The position numbers and the translations under genes are program-made. Positions 55,286 through 62,499 of a DNA stretch of 64,000 nucleotides are shown here, one piece after another. The notes under the pieces are model-generated. The model ran no database searches, was not told the DNA's origin, and saw only the letters and a list, made by a program, of their open reading frames with translations. The stretch is from the NCBI RefSeq assembly GCF_902859855.1, contig NZ_CADIKH010000010.1:62001-126000 (forward strand), read 5' to 3'. Within the stretch, counting starts at the first letter, position 1, and each line of letters starts with the position of its first letter. Source of the stretch: Paraburkholderia humisilvae. GTDB lineage: Bacteria; Pseudomonadota; Gammaproteobacteria; Burkholderiales; Burkholderiaceae.

Positions 55286-56074
55286 GTGACTGACATTGAA
55301 CATCCTGTAGCAGTCTATTTCGACGGACAAGGAAATCGAGTCCATGTGTGGGCATCGAGCCTACGAGACACCGAGCAACTGGCATTGGCGAAAGGCCGAG
55401 AACTCTACGACGCAAGCGAGCAAGTTCGGGTAGCCCCACGAGTGTCAAAGAATGGCGTGCCGCACTTCTATGAAATGACGTCGCGTGCTCGGAGCGTCTT
55501 TAGCGGCGAGGACGACCCAACACATAACAACCGCGTCAAGGACCTGCATGACAAGCTGCAAGCACTGGATAGCTGGGCGTTAGTATTAACAACAAAGGAC
55601 AAAGCGACGGGAAACGTCGACCATGACGAAATCCTGAAATTCCCTCAGTATAGCTGGGGTACAGAGACGCACCGAATTCTGGATGAGAAGGCCATCGTCC
55701 GTCACGATATCTTTGGACAATCGCCCGACTTAGCCATGTCGATACGGCGGCCTTGGATAGCGATTGAGGTTGTTCACACGCACTTTCCGGAGGAAGAAGC
55801 ATTTGCCGCATTTCTCGACATAAGTAAAAGGCTTCCGCTAATCGTTCTGTTTGAACACACCGCTCGCAGGAATGTATTCGTGAAAATCGATGACAAGAAT
55901 GGTTTACTGCAAATTTCTCGATGGACGTACTACATCAAAGACGGATACGTGTGGCAGGGCCACGAAAAAACGAACGTCTCCACATCTGCGCGACTTCAAA
56001 TTGAGCTCGTGGGGATGCTAAAGCGCTGGGACGACTATGGTAAGTCGAAACACGGCTCCACGAGCGCGAACTGA
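55286..56074 (+). CDS. PD-(D/E)XK-like nuclease-fold protein
   Basis: A 262-residue protein. The stretch QSPDLAMSIRRPWIAIEVVHTH near residues 147-168 has the Pro-Asp and Glu-x-Val arrangement of the PD-(D/E)XK fold, and FLDISKRLPLIVLFEHT fits the next strand. No helicase or methyltransferase is fused. It starts at GTG with a weak ribosome site. It could be a nuclease of an unrecognised type or an inactive relative. Confidence 0.45.
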   Translation: MTDIEHPVAVYFDGQGNRVHVWASSLRDTEQLALAKGRELYDASEQVRVAPRVSKNGVPHFYEMTSRARSVFSGEDDPTHNNRVKDLHDKLQALDSWALVLTTKDKATGNVDHDEILKFPQYSWGTETHRILDEKAIVRHDIFGQSPDLAMSIRRPWIAIEVVHTHFPEEEAFAAFLDISKRLPLIVLFEHTARRNVFVKIDDKNGLLQISRWTYYIKDGYVWQGHEKTNVSTSARLQIELVGMLKRWDDYGKSKHGSTSAN

Positions 56075-56442
56075 AGCCAATTTCGTCACAGTCACACTTT
56101 CCGTGCTGGATACTGCCGATACCGGTCGGCTTCCGGATGGCAGAATGCGTGCTGCCCACCTGCTTTGCCCACGACGCGCCGGAAGCATTTGCCGCTCAAG
56201 AGGAGGGGTCTTGTTCAATGGAACCATACATCGCTTCGGAGAGGGCGTTTCGACGCAACGCCTGAAAGAGATAGCCGTCTCTGACGACGACTATCGTGCA
56301 ATCGATGCGAGCATGACGAAGAGCTCGAAGTTCGAACATGACGCAGCGATGCGTGTGGGAAGACTACTCCCCCGAGCAGTTGTAGCGCTGGCGGCACCTT
56401 TTATGGCAAAGTTCGGCAATCACATCAAGGGAGATAATAACA
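56075..56442. other. Intergenic region upstream of H-NS-like gene
   Basis: About 370 bases. A frame stays open across much of it in another phase but shows no family features. The final part, AAGGGAGATAATAACA, holds the ribosome site of the H-NS-like gene. Confidence 0.4.
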
Positions 56443-56982
56443 ATGGCAACTTTAGAAGCAATCCAAAGCAAGATTGCAGCACTGCAAGCAAAAGCCGGCG
56501 AAATAGCATCGAAAGAATCGGTCAAGGTCATTGCTCGCATTCACGACATAATGCAGCAGCATGGACTCACAATCTCTGACATCGACGTACACCTTGCTGG
56601 CAAACGCCGAGGCCGACCACCGGCAAGCGATAAAGCAGCGACCTTTGCCGCCAAGAGCAAAGACAAGCTTCCACCCAAATACATTAATCGGAAAACCGGC
56701 GAGACATGGAGCGGTCACGCTCGTCCGCCTAGCTGGATTGCTGGCGTCAAGGACCGGACCAAGTTTCTGATTGATGGCAACGTCGCAAGCAAGAACGGAA
56801 CAGGCGAGGCGACGGCAAAGACTGCACACAAAGGTGTACGTGGAGCTGCGGCCAAGACGAAGGGGAAAATGCCACCGAAGTACCGTGACCCCAAGACGGG
56901 CGCGACCTGGAGCGGTCATGCGCGGCCGCCGGCGTGGATTAAGGATGTTAAGGACCGTTCGCGATTCCTGATTGCAGGCTAG
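56443..56982 (+). CDS. H-NS-family protein with two tandem DNA-binding domains
   Basis: A 179-residue nucleoid protein. Residues 1-45 form the oligomerising coil, then an AT-hook-like KRRGRPP, and then two H-NS-type DNA-binding domains: PPKYINRKTGETWSGHARPP (about 78-100) and PPKYRDPKTGATWSGHARPP (about 143-165), each ending in W-I and a D-R-x-x-F-L-I. Burkholderia H-NS proteins normally have one such domain. An Ala-rich linker separates the copies. It probably silences AT-rich genes, including those of the island. Confidence 0.88.
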   Translation: MATLEAIQSKIAALQAKAGEIASKESVKVIARIHDIMQQHGLTISDIDVHLAGKRRGRPPASDKAATFAAKSKDKLPPKYINRKTGETWSGHARPPSWIAGVKDRTKFLIDGNVASKNGTGEATAKTAHKGVRGAAAKTKGKMPPKYRDPKTGATWSGHARPPAWIKDVKDRSRFLIAG

Positions 56983-57057
56983 CGCCGAGTTTCGCAAGCC
57001 CGGCCAGAGCGAGACGAAAAAGACCCCGCACGCATGCGACGCGCGGGGCATGGACGA

Positions 57058-57089
57058 GAAGTGCTCTACCGCTCCATTCGGAGCACTTC
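57058..57089. repeat. Perfect inverted repeat downstream of H-NS-like gene
   Basis: GAAGTGCTC and GAGCACTTC flank a 14-base loop, about 75 bases after the H-NS-like gene. A weaker hairpin (CCCCGC/GCGGGG) lies at 57024-57048. These could end transcription or serve as a protein-binding site. Confidence 0.4.
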
Positions 57090-57692
57090 ACTCTATGTCA
57101 TGATTGGCTGCTAGGAAAGGTTTGATATCAACGGCCCGGGGTGCTATTTGCCCCGGCACAAGCTTCGGTTGGCTGCTCATGAAGGCGAGAAACGATGCCG
57201 GCGACGCCTATGCGCGGCAGCGGTTCGCGGTTGATACCATTGGGAACCACCGGAGGACGTTTTTCCAAATATCACGTGCGCGGCAAGCGCGGTTGTCGCT
57301 CCCAAAACGGACCTGAAGGCGCGAGCTAAGCATTTGATTTCAAAGAATTGGCCGCGTAAAACCGAGAATTCGATTCTGGACGGCCATTTTGGAAACACGT
57401 AGCTCTCATCCAGGCGCAGCATAGGGCGCTTTGCTATGGCGACGCCGGTCGCTATGGTCGGCCCACGGTTCGATTGTCGATGTGGGAATATCTGATTGCT
57501 GCGAGCGCTCAACCATACATTAAGTCGACTGTGACAGAATAGATGCTGTTTTTCTCCGGACAGCTATGTTTGAGTGCAGTTTTGGTCCGTCTACAAGTCA
57601 CGGTGCCTATTTTAGGTGCAGTTTACCGCAGCTCAATGGCGAGCAATTTTATCTGCCCCCGCTCTTCGTGGACTATTCGTGTGTAGTGCGTG
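57090..57692. other. Non-coding stretch, nothing recognised
   Basis: About 600 bases between the H-NS-like gene and the BPSL0761-type gene, with only short low-quality frames on both strands and no clear repeat or RNA gene. Confidence 0.4.
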
Positions 57693-57917
57693 CTATAGGT
57701 GTCTTGTACCTAGATAACCCTCATCCGAGTCCCCCCAAATTTCTGGAAGACGACTTACCGAGAGTTTCATATGTTGCGCATCAGGATAGTGCTTCAGCAA
57801 AGACCTGGCGTATCTCCGCAGCGTCTCCTCATCGCGCCGGTTGTCAGCGTATGCCAGTTCAGTCAGCAGGTTGCGAGCACGCAAAACAGCCATACTTCTT
57901 TCATAGGGAATTGTCAT
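57693..57917 (-). CDS. BPSL0761-family small protein
   Basis: A 74-residue protein beginning TIPYERSMAVLRARNLLTEL and followed by RRYARSLLKHYPDA, the pattern of BPSL0761-type proteins of Burkholderia. Their function is unknown. The ATG at 57917 follows GAGGTCTGAG. It is the last of a minus-strand row of small genes. Confidence 0.75.
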   Translation of the reverse strand: MTIPYERSMAVLRARNLLTELAYADNRRDEETLRRYARSLLKHYPDAQHMKLSVSRLPEIWGDSDEGYLGTRHL

Positions 57918-58020
57918 CTCAGACCTCATCTTCCGACAAGACGTTCACCTTCCGAATTAAGTTCCGAGAGGAAGGTATCGACGTCTCGATAAGTACTTCA
58001 GAATTAGAACTCTTTGCGGG

Positions 58021-58323
58021 TTAGCGACGCAAACGCTTCCCTAGCGCAGCCAGTATCGCGACCATCAGCGCACGGACAGTTACGTCACAGTATCTGTCCG
58101 CACTTGAAGTCTGCTCTTGCTCGCGCGCAGGTAGTCCCCGAAAGACTCTGAACTTTCGGCGCAACCAGGCACGACGCGCTGCACGTGCGAAAGCCTTCTC
58201 AGCCTGTTGCGGTGCATCGGCTATGAACTCGAATTCGTGGCCATCGATATATCCCGAAAGCAAATGACCAGAAGGTCTTTGGGTTATTGACGCGACATAC
58301 CCCCATGCAAAAACTTCGGTCAT
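58021..58323 (-). CDS. Small hypothetical protein
   Basis: A 100-residue protein (start TEVFAWGYVASITQRPSGHL; HEFEFIADAPQQAEKAF near residue 28; then an Arg-rich helix). The strong GGAGGAAAAA ribosome site supports the ATG at 58323. The amphipathic Arg-rich second half and the hydrophobic ending (ALMVAILAALG) are notable. No family known. Confidence 0.6.
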   Translation of the reverse strand: MTEVFAWGYVASITQRPSGHLLSGYIDGHEFEFIADAPQQAEKAFARAARRAWLRRKFRVFRGLPAREQEQTSSADRYCDVTVRALMVAILAALGKRLRR

Positions 58324-58728
58324 TTTTTCCTCCTTCCTCGAGCGCGCCCTTAATCGACGCGTCATTTGCTCTGGTCACGGTAGCGTTTCGCGACGGAGCC
58401 GGACCACGGCTGCCGGGAATGAGCTGCTCGGTTACCTCTCTCCATGGTCGTCCTCCGCCAAGAGCTTTGACTACTTGATTCCACAAGTTACTTGCATCCT
58501 TGTCGTACCCGGCCGGGCCAACAAGTACATATCGACGGCCCTCTTTGTACGGGCACGTCGTGCATCGGCGTCGAACTCGACAATTTCTGTACTGACGCGA
58601 CCATCCCGGTTTGCCACGCACCACCCGACAAGATATCGTCCGCCTCCTTCAATTTCGCGAATCGACCAGCGCTTAAGAAACGCTATCTCGGGGCCTTCGC
58701 CCGGTGGTGGACAAAACGAGATTGACAT
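58199..58728 (-). pseudogene. Frameshifted small Burkholderia-type protein
   Basis: The first 65 residues from 58728 (GGAGG upstream) read FLKRWSIREIEGGGRYLVGW then GRVSTEIVEFDADARRARTK. At about 58560 the frame breaks: this phase ends at 58471 with a nonsense tail, while the -1 phase continues EGRRYVLVGPAGYDKDASNLW and VTEQLIPG. Related proteins have an uninterrupted T-x-S-G-R-R-Y-x-L-x-G-P-x-G join here, so one base seems lost within ACAAAGAGGGCCG. The true 3' end is unknown; the second phase runs to 58199 and into the next gene. Confidence 0.55.
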
Positions 58729-59016
58729 GCCACAGCCTCCGTGAGTAGTCGCAAGCGCGTTGCATGTGACGGACTCGCGATACCGATAGACAGTTTGAAA
58801 ACACGTCCCACACCCGGTCCGTGTTCGCGCGTGAAAACGCCTGCGCTCTCGCCTTCGTCCTCTTTACGCCAATCACAATTCACGAACGTGCGGCTTCACA
58901 TTCGTACTGCGTTGTCAGCGACATAGCTCCGGTAACTTCTCCTGAAGTCGCCTTACCACTGCCTCGTTGCCAAGCACCTCTCTCTCATTGCCCAGCTACG
59001 ACGCAGATTTTCCAAT
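58729..59016. other. Non-coding stretch below HAD operon
   Basis: Nearly 290 bases between the HAD-like operon and the row of small genes. No coding frame or hairpin was recognised; it may hold the promoter for the small genes. Confidence 0.35.
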
Positions 59017-59619
59017 CTACGCCCCCTTGCCGAGCAGCGATTGCAGTGCAACTTGAAATTTCTCATCCTGAGCTGCGTAGAGTGCGGCGGCATATTGCCG
59101 GGCGCGTACAAGATGTCGACTGCTCGACATCGCGTCAAGCATTTCCGCTGACGTCACGCGGCGAAGAGCAAGGTAGCCAATCTCCTGAAGTCGCGAAACA
59201 AGCACGGATTGCGCAGCAGCGTCGAAGCCGGTCGAGCCTTCGACGTTGATGCGTTTCGAACCGGTGATTTCGCTAAATTCGAAATCTGACGATGCGACGA
59301 CTAAATATGGCTCAGGACGCGTAGACATGAAATCGAGAACTGCCTGCTCCTTCGTGTCGCTCAGTACATTCAGTCCATTGACGATGCGACGCCCGAGCGT
59401 TGAACAAGTCGCACGCACGGTTTCGATGTCGTACAAAAGCGGCCAATCATTGCCCACTACTAGCACAGCGCCGGGAAAGCGCTCCAGTGCTGCCGCCAAC
59501 GCCGACATGTCCGCGTCCAGCGAACGCGTGGAGTTGGGAGCACCGTCGCGCGCGGTTATCGATTGATTGTGCTGCAGGTCGCCTGGCACACTGCTCATGC
59601 AAAAAAAGACGTAGACCAT
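59017..59619 (-). CDS. HAD-like pseudoenzyme paralogue 1
   Basis: A 200-residue protein paralogous to the gene at 60877-61485. Compared with the intact HAD protein of the same operon, motif I DIDGVL is replaced by CMSSVP, motif II SSDW by GNDW, and motif IV VDDRRDGF by VASSDFEF, so both catalytic aspartates of motif I and at least one motif IV aspartate are gone. A phosphatase activity is therefore unlikely; it could bind a ligand or form a complex with the intact HAD. It is the last gene of the operon, 21 bases after the previous stop. Confidence 0.6.
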   Translation of the reverse strand: MVYVFFCMSSVPGDLQHNQSITARDGAPNSTRSLDADMSALAAALERFPGAVLVVGNDWPLLYDIETVRATCSTLGRRIVNGLNVLSDTKEQAVLDFMSTRPEPYLVVASSDFEFSEITGSKRINVEGSTGFDAAAQSVLVSRLQEIGYLALRRVTSAEMLDAMSSSRHLVRARQYAAALYAAQDEKFQVALQSLLGKGA

Positions 59620-59640
59620 AGTGCGTTCAGTAGACGGTCG

Positions 59641-59964
59641 TCAATGACGGCGCAGGTCGCGGCAGGTGGGCGCGTTCTGCCACTGTCTGAGTTGGTCGTT
59701 AAGGAAAACGAGGTGGTTGAACACATATTCAACATCACTGTTGTATCCCGTCGGGTTGACCGACTTGTAAATTCGGCCACTTTCCGCGCGTCCGCTACGC
59801 GCATTGACGCCGAGTTCAACTATCACTGAACCGATGCGAACATCGCGCGTTTTTCGAGCTATGTTCATGCGCGTGCACTGAGCGGGCGCTATCTTCATTG
59901 CGGCCATCTTGGTAATTTCTGACATAGGCATTCGCACACCACGCGATTGGCTGCCCGTCAACAT
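59641..59964 (-). CDS. Hypothetical protein of HAD operon
   Basis: A 107-residue protein (IGSVIVELGVNARSGRAESG; YNSDVEYVFNHLVFLND near the end) without a recognised domain. The start lies three bases after the preceding stop. A second ATG 33 bases on is also possible. Tight packing suggests a shared function with the HAD proteins. Confidence 0.5.
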   Translation of the reverse strand: MLTGSQSRGVRMPMSEITKMAAMKIAPAQCTRMNIARKTRDVRIGSVIVELGVNARSGRAESGRIYKSVNPTGYNSDVEYVFNHLVFLNDQLRQWQNAPTCRDLRRH

Positions 59965-59967
59965 TGC

Positions 59968-60216
59968 TCACGTCTCTGTTTTCGTCGCACGGGCAGCCCT
60001 ATCCCGTATTTTGCGGCGCTGTCGTTCGTACAGTTCGTCTCGCAGGGCTTGCTTGAATCGTCGTCCGAGTTCGATTGACGACATTGTCATGAAGGCGACG
60101 TAACCGCGCGGCGTTATAGCACTGGGACCAGGTCGCAGGGCTTCGTCGATTGCAGCAATGAGCGCCCGCTCAAGATTGTCGAGTTTTCCGGCTGCCCGGT
60201 GCTTGTTGGTCCGCAT
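59968..60216 (-). CDS. Small basic hypothetical protein of HAD operon
   Basis: An 82-residue basic helical protein (NLERALIAAIDEALRPGP; YVAFMTMSSIELGRRFKQAL; ending in many Arg and Lys). GGAGGG precedes the ATG. Its basic character would suit nucleic-acid binding. No family known. Confidence 0.55.
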   Translation of the reverse strand: MRTNKHRAAGKLDNLERALIAAIDEALRPGPSAITPRGYVAFMTMSSIELGRRFKQALRDELYERQRRKIRDRAARATKTET

Positions 60217-60278
60217 CCCGACCCTCCAATTTTTACTGCGCCACGGCGAATCGATAGAGTGGCGCCGGTCCCTGTTGC

Positions 60279-60770
60279 TTAAGAAAAGTACTGATGCAGT
60301 CGGCGCCGCAGCAGTTCAACGACCGCGCGGTCTCCTAGCCCACATTCAGACTGACAATGGACGAGGCGCTCGCGGCAGGTCTCAAATCCATCTCGCCGGT
60401 CGTCGACCGCTAGCCAACGGTCCAGCGAATGACGCCGCACGTAGTCAAGTACCTGCGCTCCGCGCGATAACATCGGCCAAAGGAATTCGTCAAACTCACA
60501 ACCTTGGTACGTCGCTGCGGTTGCTCTTTTGCGCAATAATGAGTCTGGCAGCATGGCCAATGTTGGCTCGACGCCGAACCGGTACGCCCAGTCAGACGAA
60601 AGGACCACATCGATATCTGGGTAAGAACTCAATAGCTCATCGAGCACAGGCAGATATTCAAACAGTTTGATGCTACTAGGTGCACCACTAACGATGCGTT
60701 TTCCCGCGACATAGGAGTTGCCTCTGTGTAATACGCCGTCAATGTCGACGAACAACACTTTACGCGTCAC
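60279..60770 (-). CDS. HAD-family phosphatase-like protein (HAD_SAK_2 type)
   Basis: A 163-residue HAD hydrolase with motif I VLFVDIDGVLHRG, motif II VVLSSDWAYRFG and motif IV WLAVDDRRDGF, all with the catalytic residues present. The short form with LSSDW resembles the HAD domains of Swiss-army-knife RNA repair proteins (HAD_SAK_2). It may act as a phosphatase on RNA or nucleotide ends; this is inference. The GTG start overlaps the stop of a 37-residue gene by four bases. Confidence 0.78.
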   Translation of the reverse strand: MTRKVLFVDIDGVLHRGNSYVAGKRIVSGAPSSIKLFEYLPVLDELLSSYPDIDVVLSSDWAYRFGVEPTLAMLPDSLLRKRATAATYQGCEFDEFLWPMLSRGAQVLDYVRRHSLDRWLAVDDRRDGFETCRERLVHCQSECGLGDRAVVELLRRRLHQYFS

Positions 60771-60880
60771 AGCGCCACCATTCCCCATGCGTTTGTGCGT
60801 CCCCTGGCTGAAAACAGGCGCCCACCCACGATTTCTCGTGCACGCCACAGCGTGGTCGCCAGCTCAAATAGTTCTGTCAT
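60767..60880 (-). CDS. Very small 37-residue protein coupled to the HAD gene
   Basis: A 37-codon gene (TELFELATTLWRAREIVGG at the start; TNAWGMVAL at the end). It overlaps both neighbours by exactly four bases: ATGA with the pseudo-HAD stop before it and GTGA with the intact HAD start after it. Double overlaps of this kind are strong evidence of translation. It may couple expression or act as a small partner protein. Confidence 0.6.
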   Translation of the reverse strand: MTELFELATTLWRAREIVGGRLFSARGRTNAWGMVAL

Positions 60881-61485
60881 TCGATTCGCGTCCTACTCAG
60901 CATTTCGGCAAGCCGATGCTGAAATTTGGAGTCGCTAGCCGCTCGTAGCGTCCCAGCGTATTGCTCAACGCGCCGCAGCAATTGAGGCCCGACAGATGCC
61001 CGTAGCAATTCGTCTCTTGATACCGGCCTTTTAGCGTCGTCACCGAGTGAATTCAAGAGACTAAGCAGCCTTGCGGCGGCCTGCTTGTCGAAACCATTCC
61101 TTGGACTCACGTCAACGCGTCTGGCCTCGGTCATTTTGCTGAATTCGAAATCCGTCGAGCTGACCACTATGCACGGGTCCGGCCGGGTGGCCATAAAAGC
61201 ATGGACCGCCTCTTCTTTCGTATCACCGAGCAGTCGCGCGGCATTGACTATACGGCGCCCGAAAGGCGCACATTCTTGCCTCAAGACATCAAGGTCGTAG
61301 AAGAACGGCCAGTCGTTGGCAACAACGACGAGCACGCCGGGGAACGGCTCGATTGTCTGGGCGAACAAATGTGTATCGAGCTCCAGCGAGCGCGTAGCTT
61401 CCGGCTCATCCTCGCGGGTAGTTATCGACGGATGCCGACCTAGGCCGTCCAATACCCCGCTGACACAAAAAAAGACCAATACCAT
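60877..61485 (-). CDS. HAD-like pseudoenzyme paralogue 2
   Basis: A 202-residue protein and the first gene of the operon. It matches paralogue 1 along its length (NDWPFFYDLDVLRQEC with NDWPLLYDIETVRATC; FGRRIVN with LGRRIVN; KEEAVHAFMATRPDP with KEQAVLDFMSTRPEP). Motif I reads CVSGVL in place of DIDGVL and motif IV VSSTDFEF in place of VDDRRDGF. The fold is likely kept and catalysis lost. GAGGC lies ahead of the ATG. Confidence 0.6.
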   Translation of the reverse strand: MVLVFFCVSGVLDGLGRHPSITTREDEPEATRSLELDTHLFAQTIEPFPGVLVVVANDWPFFYDLDVLRQECAPFGRRIVNAARLLGDTKEEAVHAFMATRPDPCIVVSSTDFEFSKMTEARRVDVSPRNGFDKQAAARLLSLLNSLGDDAKRPVSRDELLRASVGPQLLRRVEQYAGTLRAASDSKFQHRLAEMLSRTRIE

Positions 61486-61760
61486 GTATGCCTCATACGG
61501 CAGGAAATGACCGACTCATGCTGAAGTTTTCAATTCCGTGGCTGGAAGGTCGCGCCGAGAACACGAACTTATCAATGGCGCACGCCCGCACCTCGGCGCA
61601 TTACGCCGATGCAATTGAAATCAAACCGCAGGGAGGGTTGCGATGAAGGCACCCGGTCCTTCCGCCCATGGTCAATTGTAGCTTTTTATGCGTGCTTGTT
61701 TAAAGCGTACATATGATGACTGGTAGAATAATTTTCGCCTGCAAGTAATGCTGTGCGGCT
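61486..61760. other. Divergent promoter region, HAD operon and HTH gene
   Basis: About 275 bases between divergent genes. It must hold promoters for both. A frame of 12 codons with a good GGGAGG site (61643-61681) lies inside and could be a leader peptide for the HTH gene, but is too short to trust. Confidence 0.45.
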
Positions 61761-62243
61761 ATGCCGAAGCTCCACGAAGCGGTCGCCAGCGGGCTGTCCG
61801 AACGACTCAAGACAATTCGAAAACGTGCCGGCCTCTCACAAGACGAGCTCGCCGCGAGGGCATCATTGGCTCGTCCAAATCTGGCGAGCGTCGAACAAGG
61901 GAGGCGGGCAAACCTGCGACTAGTGACCCTTTCGCGGTTAGCGGAGGTACTAGGGGTCGACGTGCTCGATTTTTTTTGTGACCGGCCGGTTGACGAACAG
62001 CGGCCGACGGGCGAAGACGCCACAGTCCGTCTGATAACGAACATCAAGCGCTTGCGCGGCCAGCAGGGGCTCAGTCAGGAAGCCCTCTCGGTCAAGTCAC
62101 AACGATTCCGCACGTACGTGGGTCGGTTGGAGAACGAGGCCGCGAGCCCGATGGCCGTTGATGTGCAGGACCTCGCTGATGCGCTCGGCGTTTCCATCCC
62201 GGCCCTCTTTGAGGCTAACACGACGGGAAACGAGTCGAGATAA
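61761..62243 (+). CDS. XRE-family regulator with two HTH domains
   Basis: A 160-residue protein with two Cro/C1-type helix-turn-helix domains: the first at about 14-70 (LKTIRKRAGLSQDELAARASL; NLASVEQGRRANLRLVTLSRL) and the second at about 92-150 (IKRLRGQQGLSQEALSVKSQ; YVGRLENEAASPMAVDVQDL). It is divergent from the HAD operon and is its probable regulator. A strong hairpin terminator follows. Double-HTH repressors of this kind often control restriction or toxin systems. Confidence 0.88.
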   Translation: MPKLHEAVASGLSERLKTIRKRAGLSQDELAARASLARPNLASVEQGRRANLRLVTLSRLAEVLGVDVLDFFCDRPVDEQRPTGEDATVRLITNIKRLRGQQGLSQEALSVKSQRFRTYVGRLENEAASPMAVDVQDLADALGVSIPALFEANTTGNESR

Positions 62244-62329
62244 CGCCGCTTTCGGGCCCAAGGATGCCGTGGGCCGATAATTCAGTAGGTTTTCCGCCCG
62301 ACAGAGTTTACCCCTTCGCCGCCGCAAAG

Positions 62330-62373
62330 AAGTCTTCAGCCTTACATGGCAGGCTAGAACTGAAGACTTTTTT
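62330..62373 (+). terminator. Rho-independent terminator after HTH gene
   Basis: AAGTCTTCAG and CTGAAGACTT form a ten-base perfect stem, with an AGCCT/AGGCT pairing inside the 20-base loop, followed by TTTTTT. It lies 87 bases after the stop. Confidence 0.8.
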
Positions 62374-62499
62374 GTAACGCCACAGCTGGGAAACACGGCA
62401 GCCTCAAGGTGCCGAGGCCGCCGCATGAAAACCCTATTCCAAGAATGAAGATTTTATTTAAAGAATGAGGACTTTATTCCAAGTCCACAATTCAGGCAA

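Noticed and set aside
61643..61681. 12-residue leader peptide ahead of the HTH gene
   Set aside because: It has a good GGGAGG site but is too short to separate from chance without conservation data.
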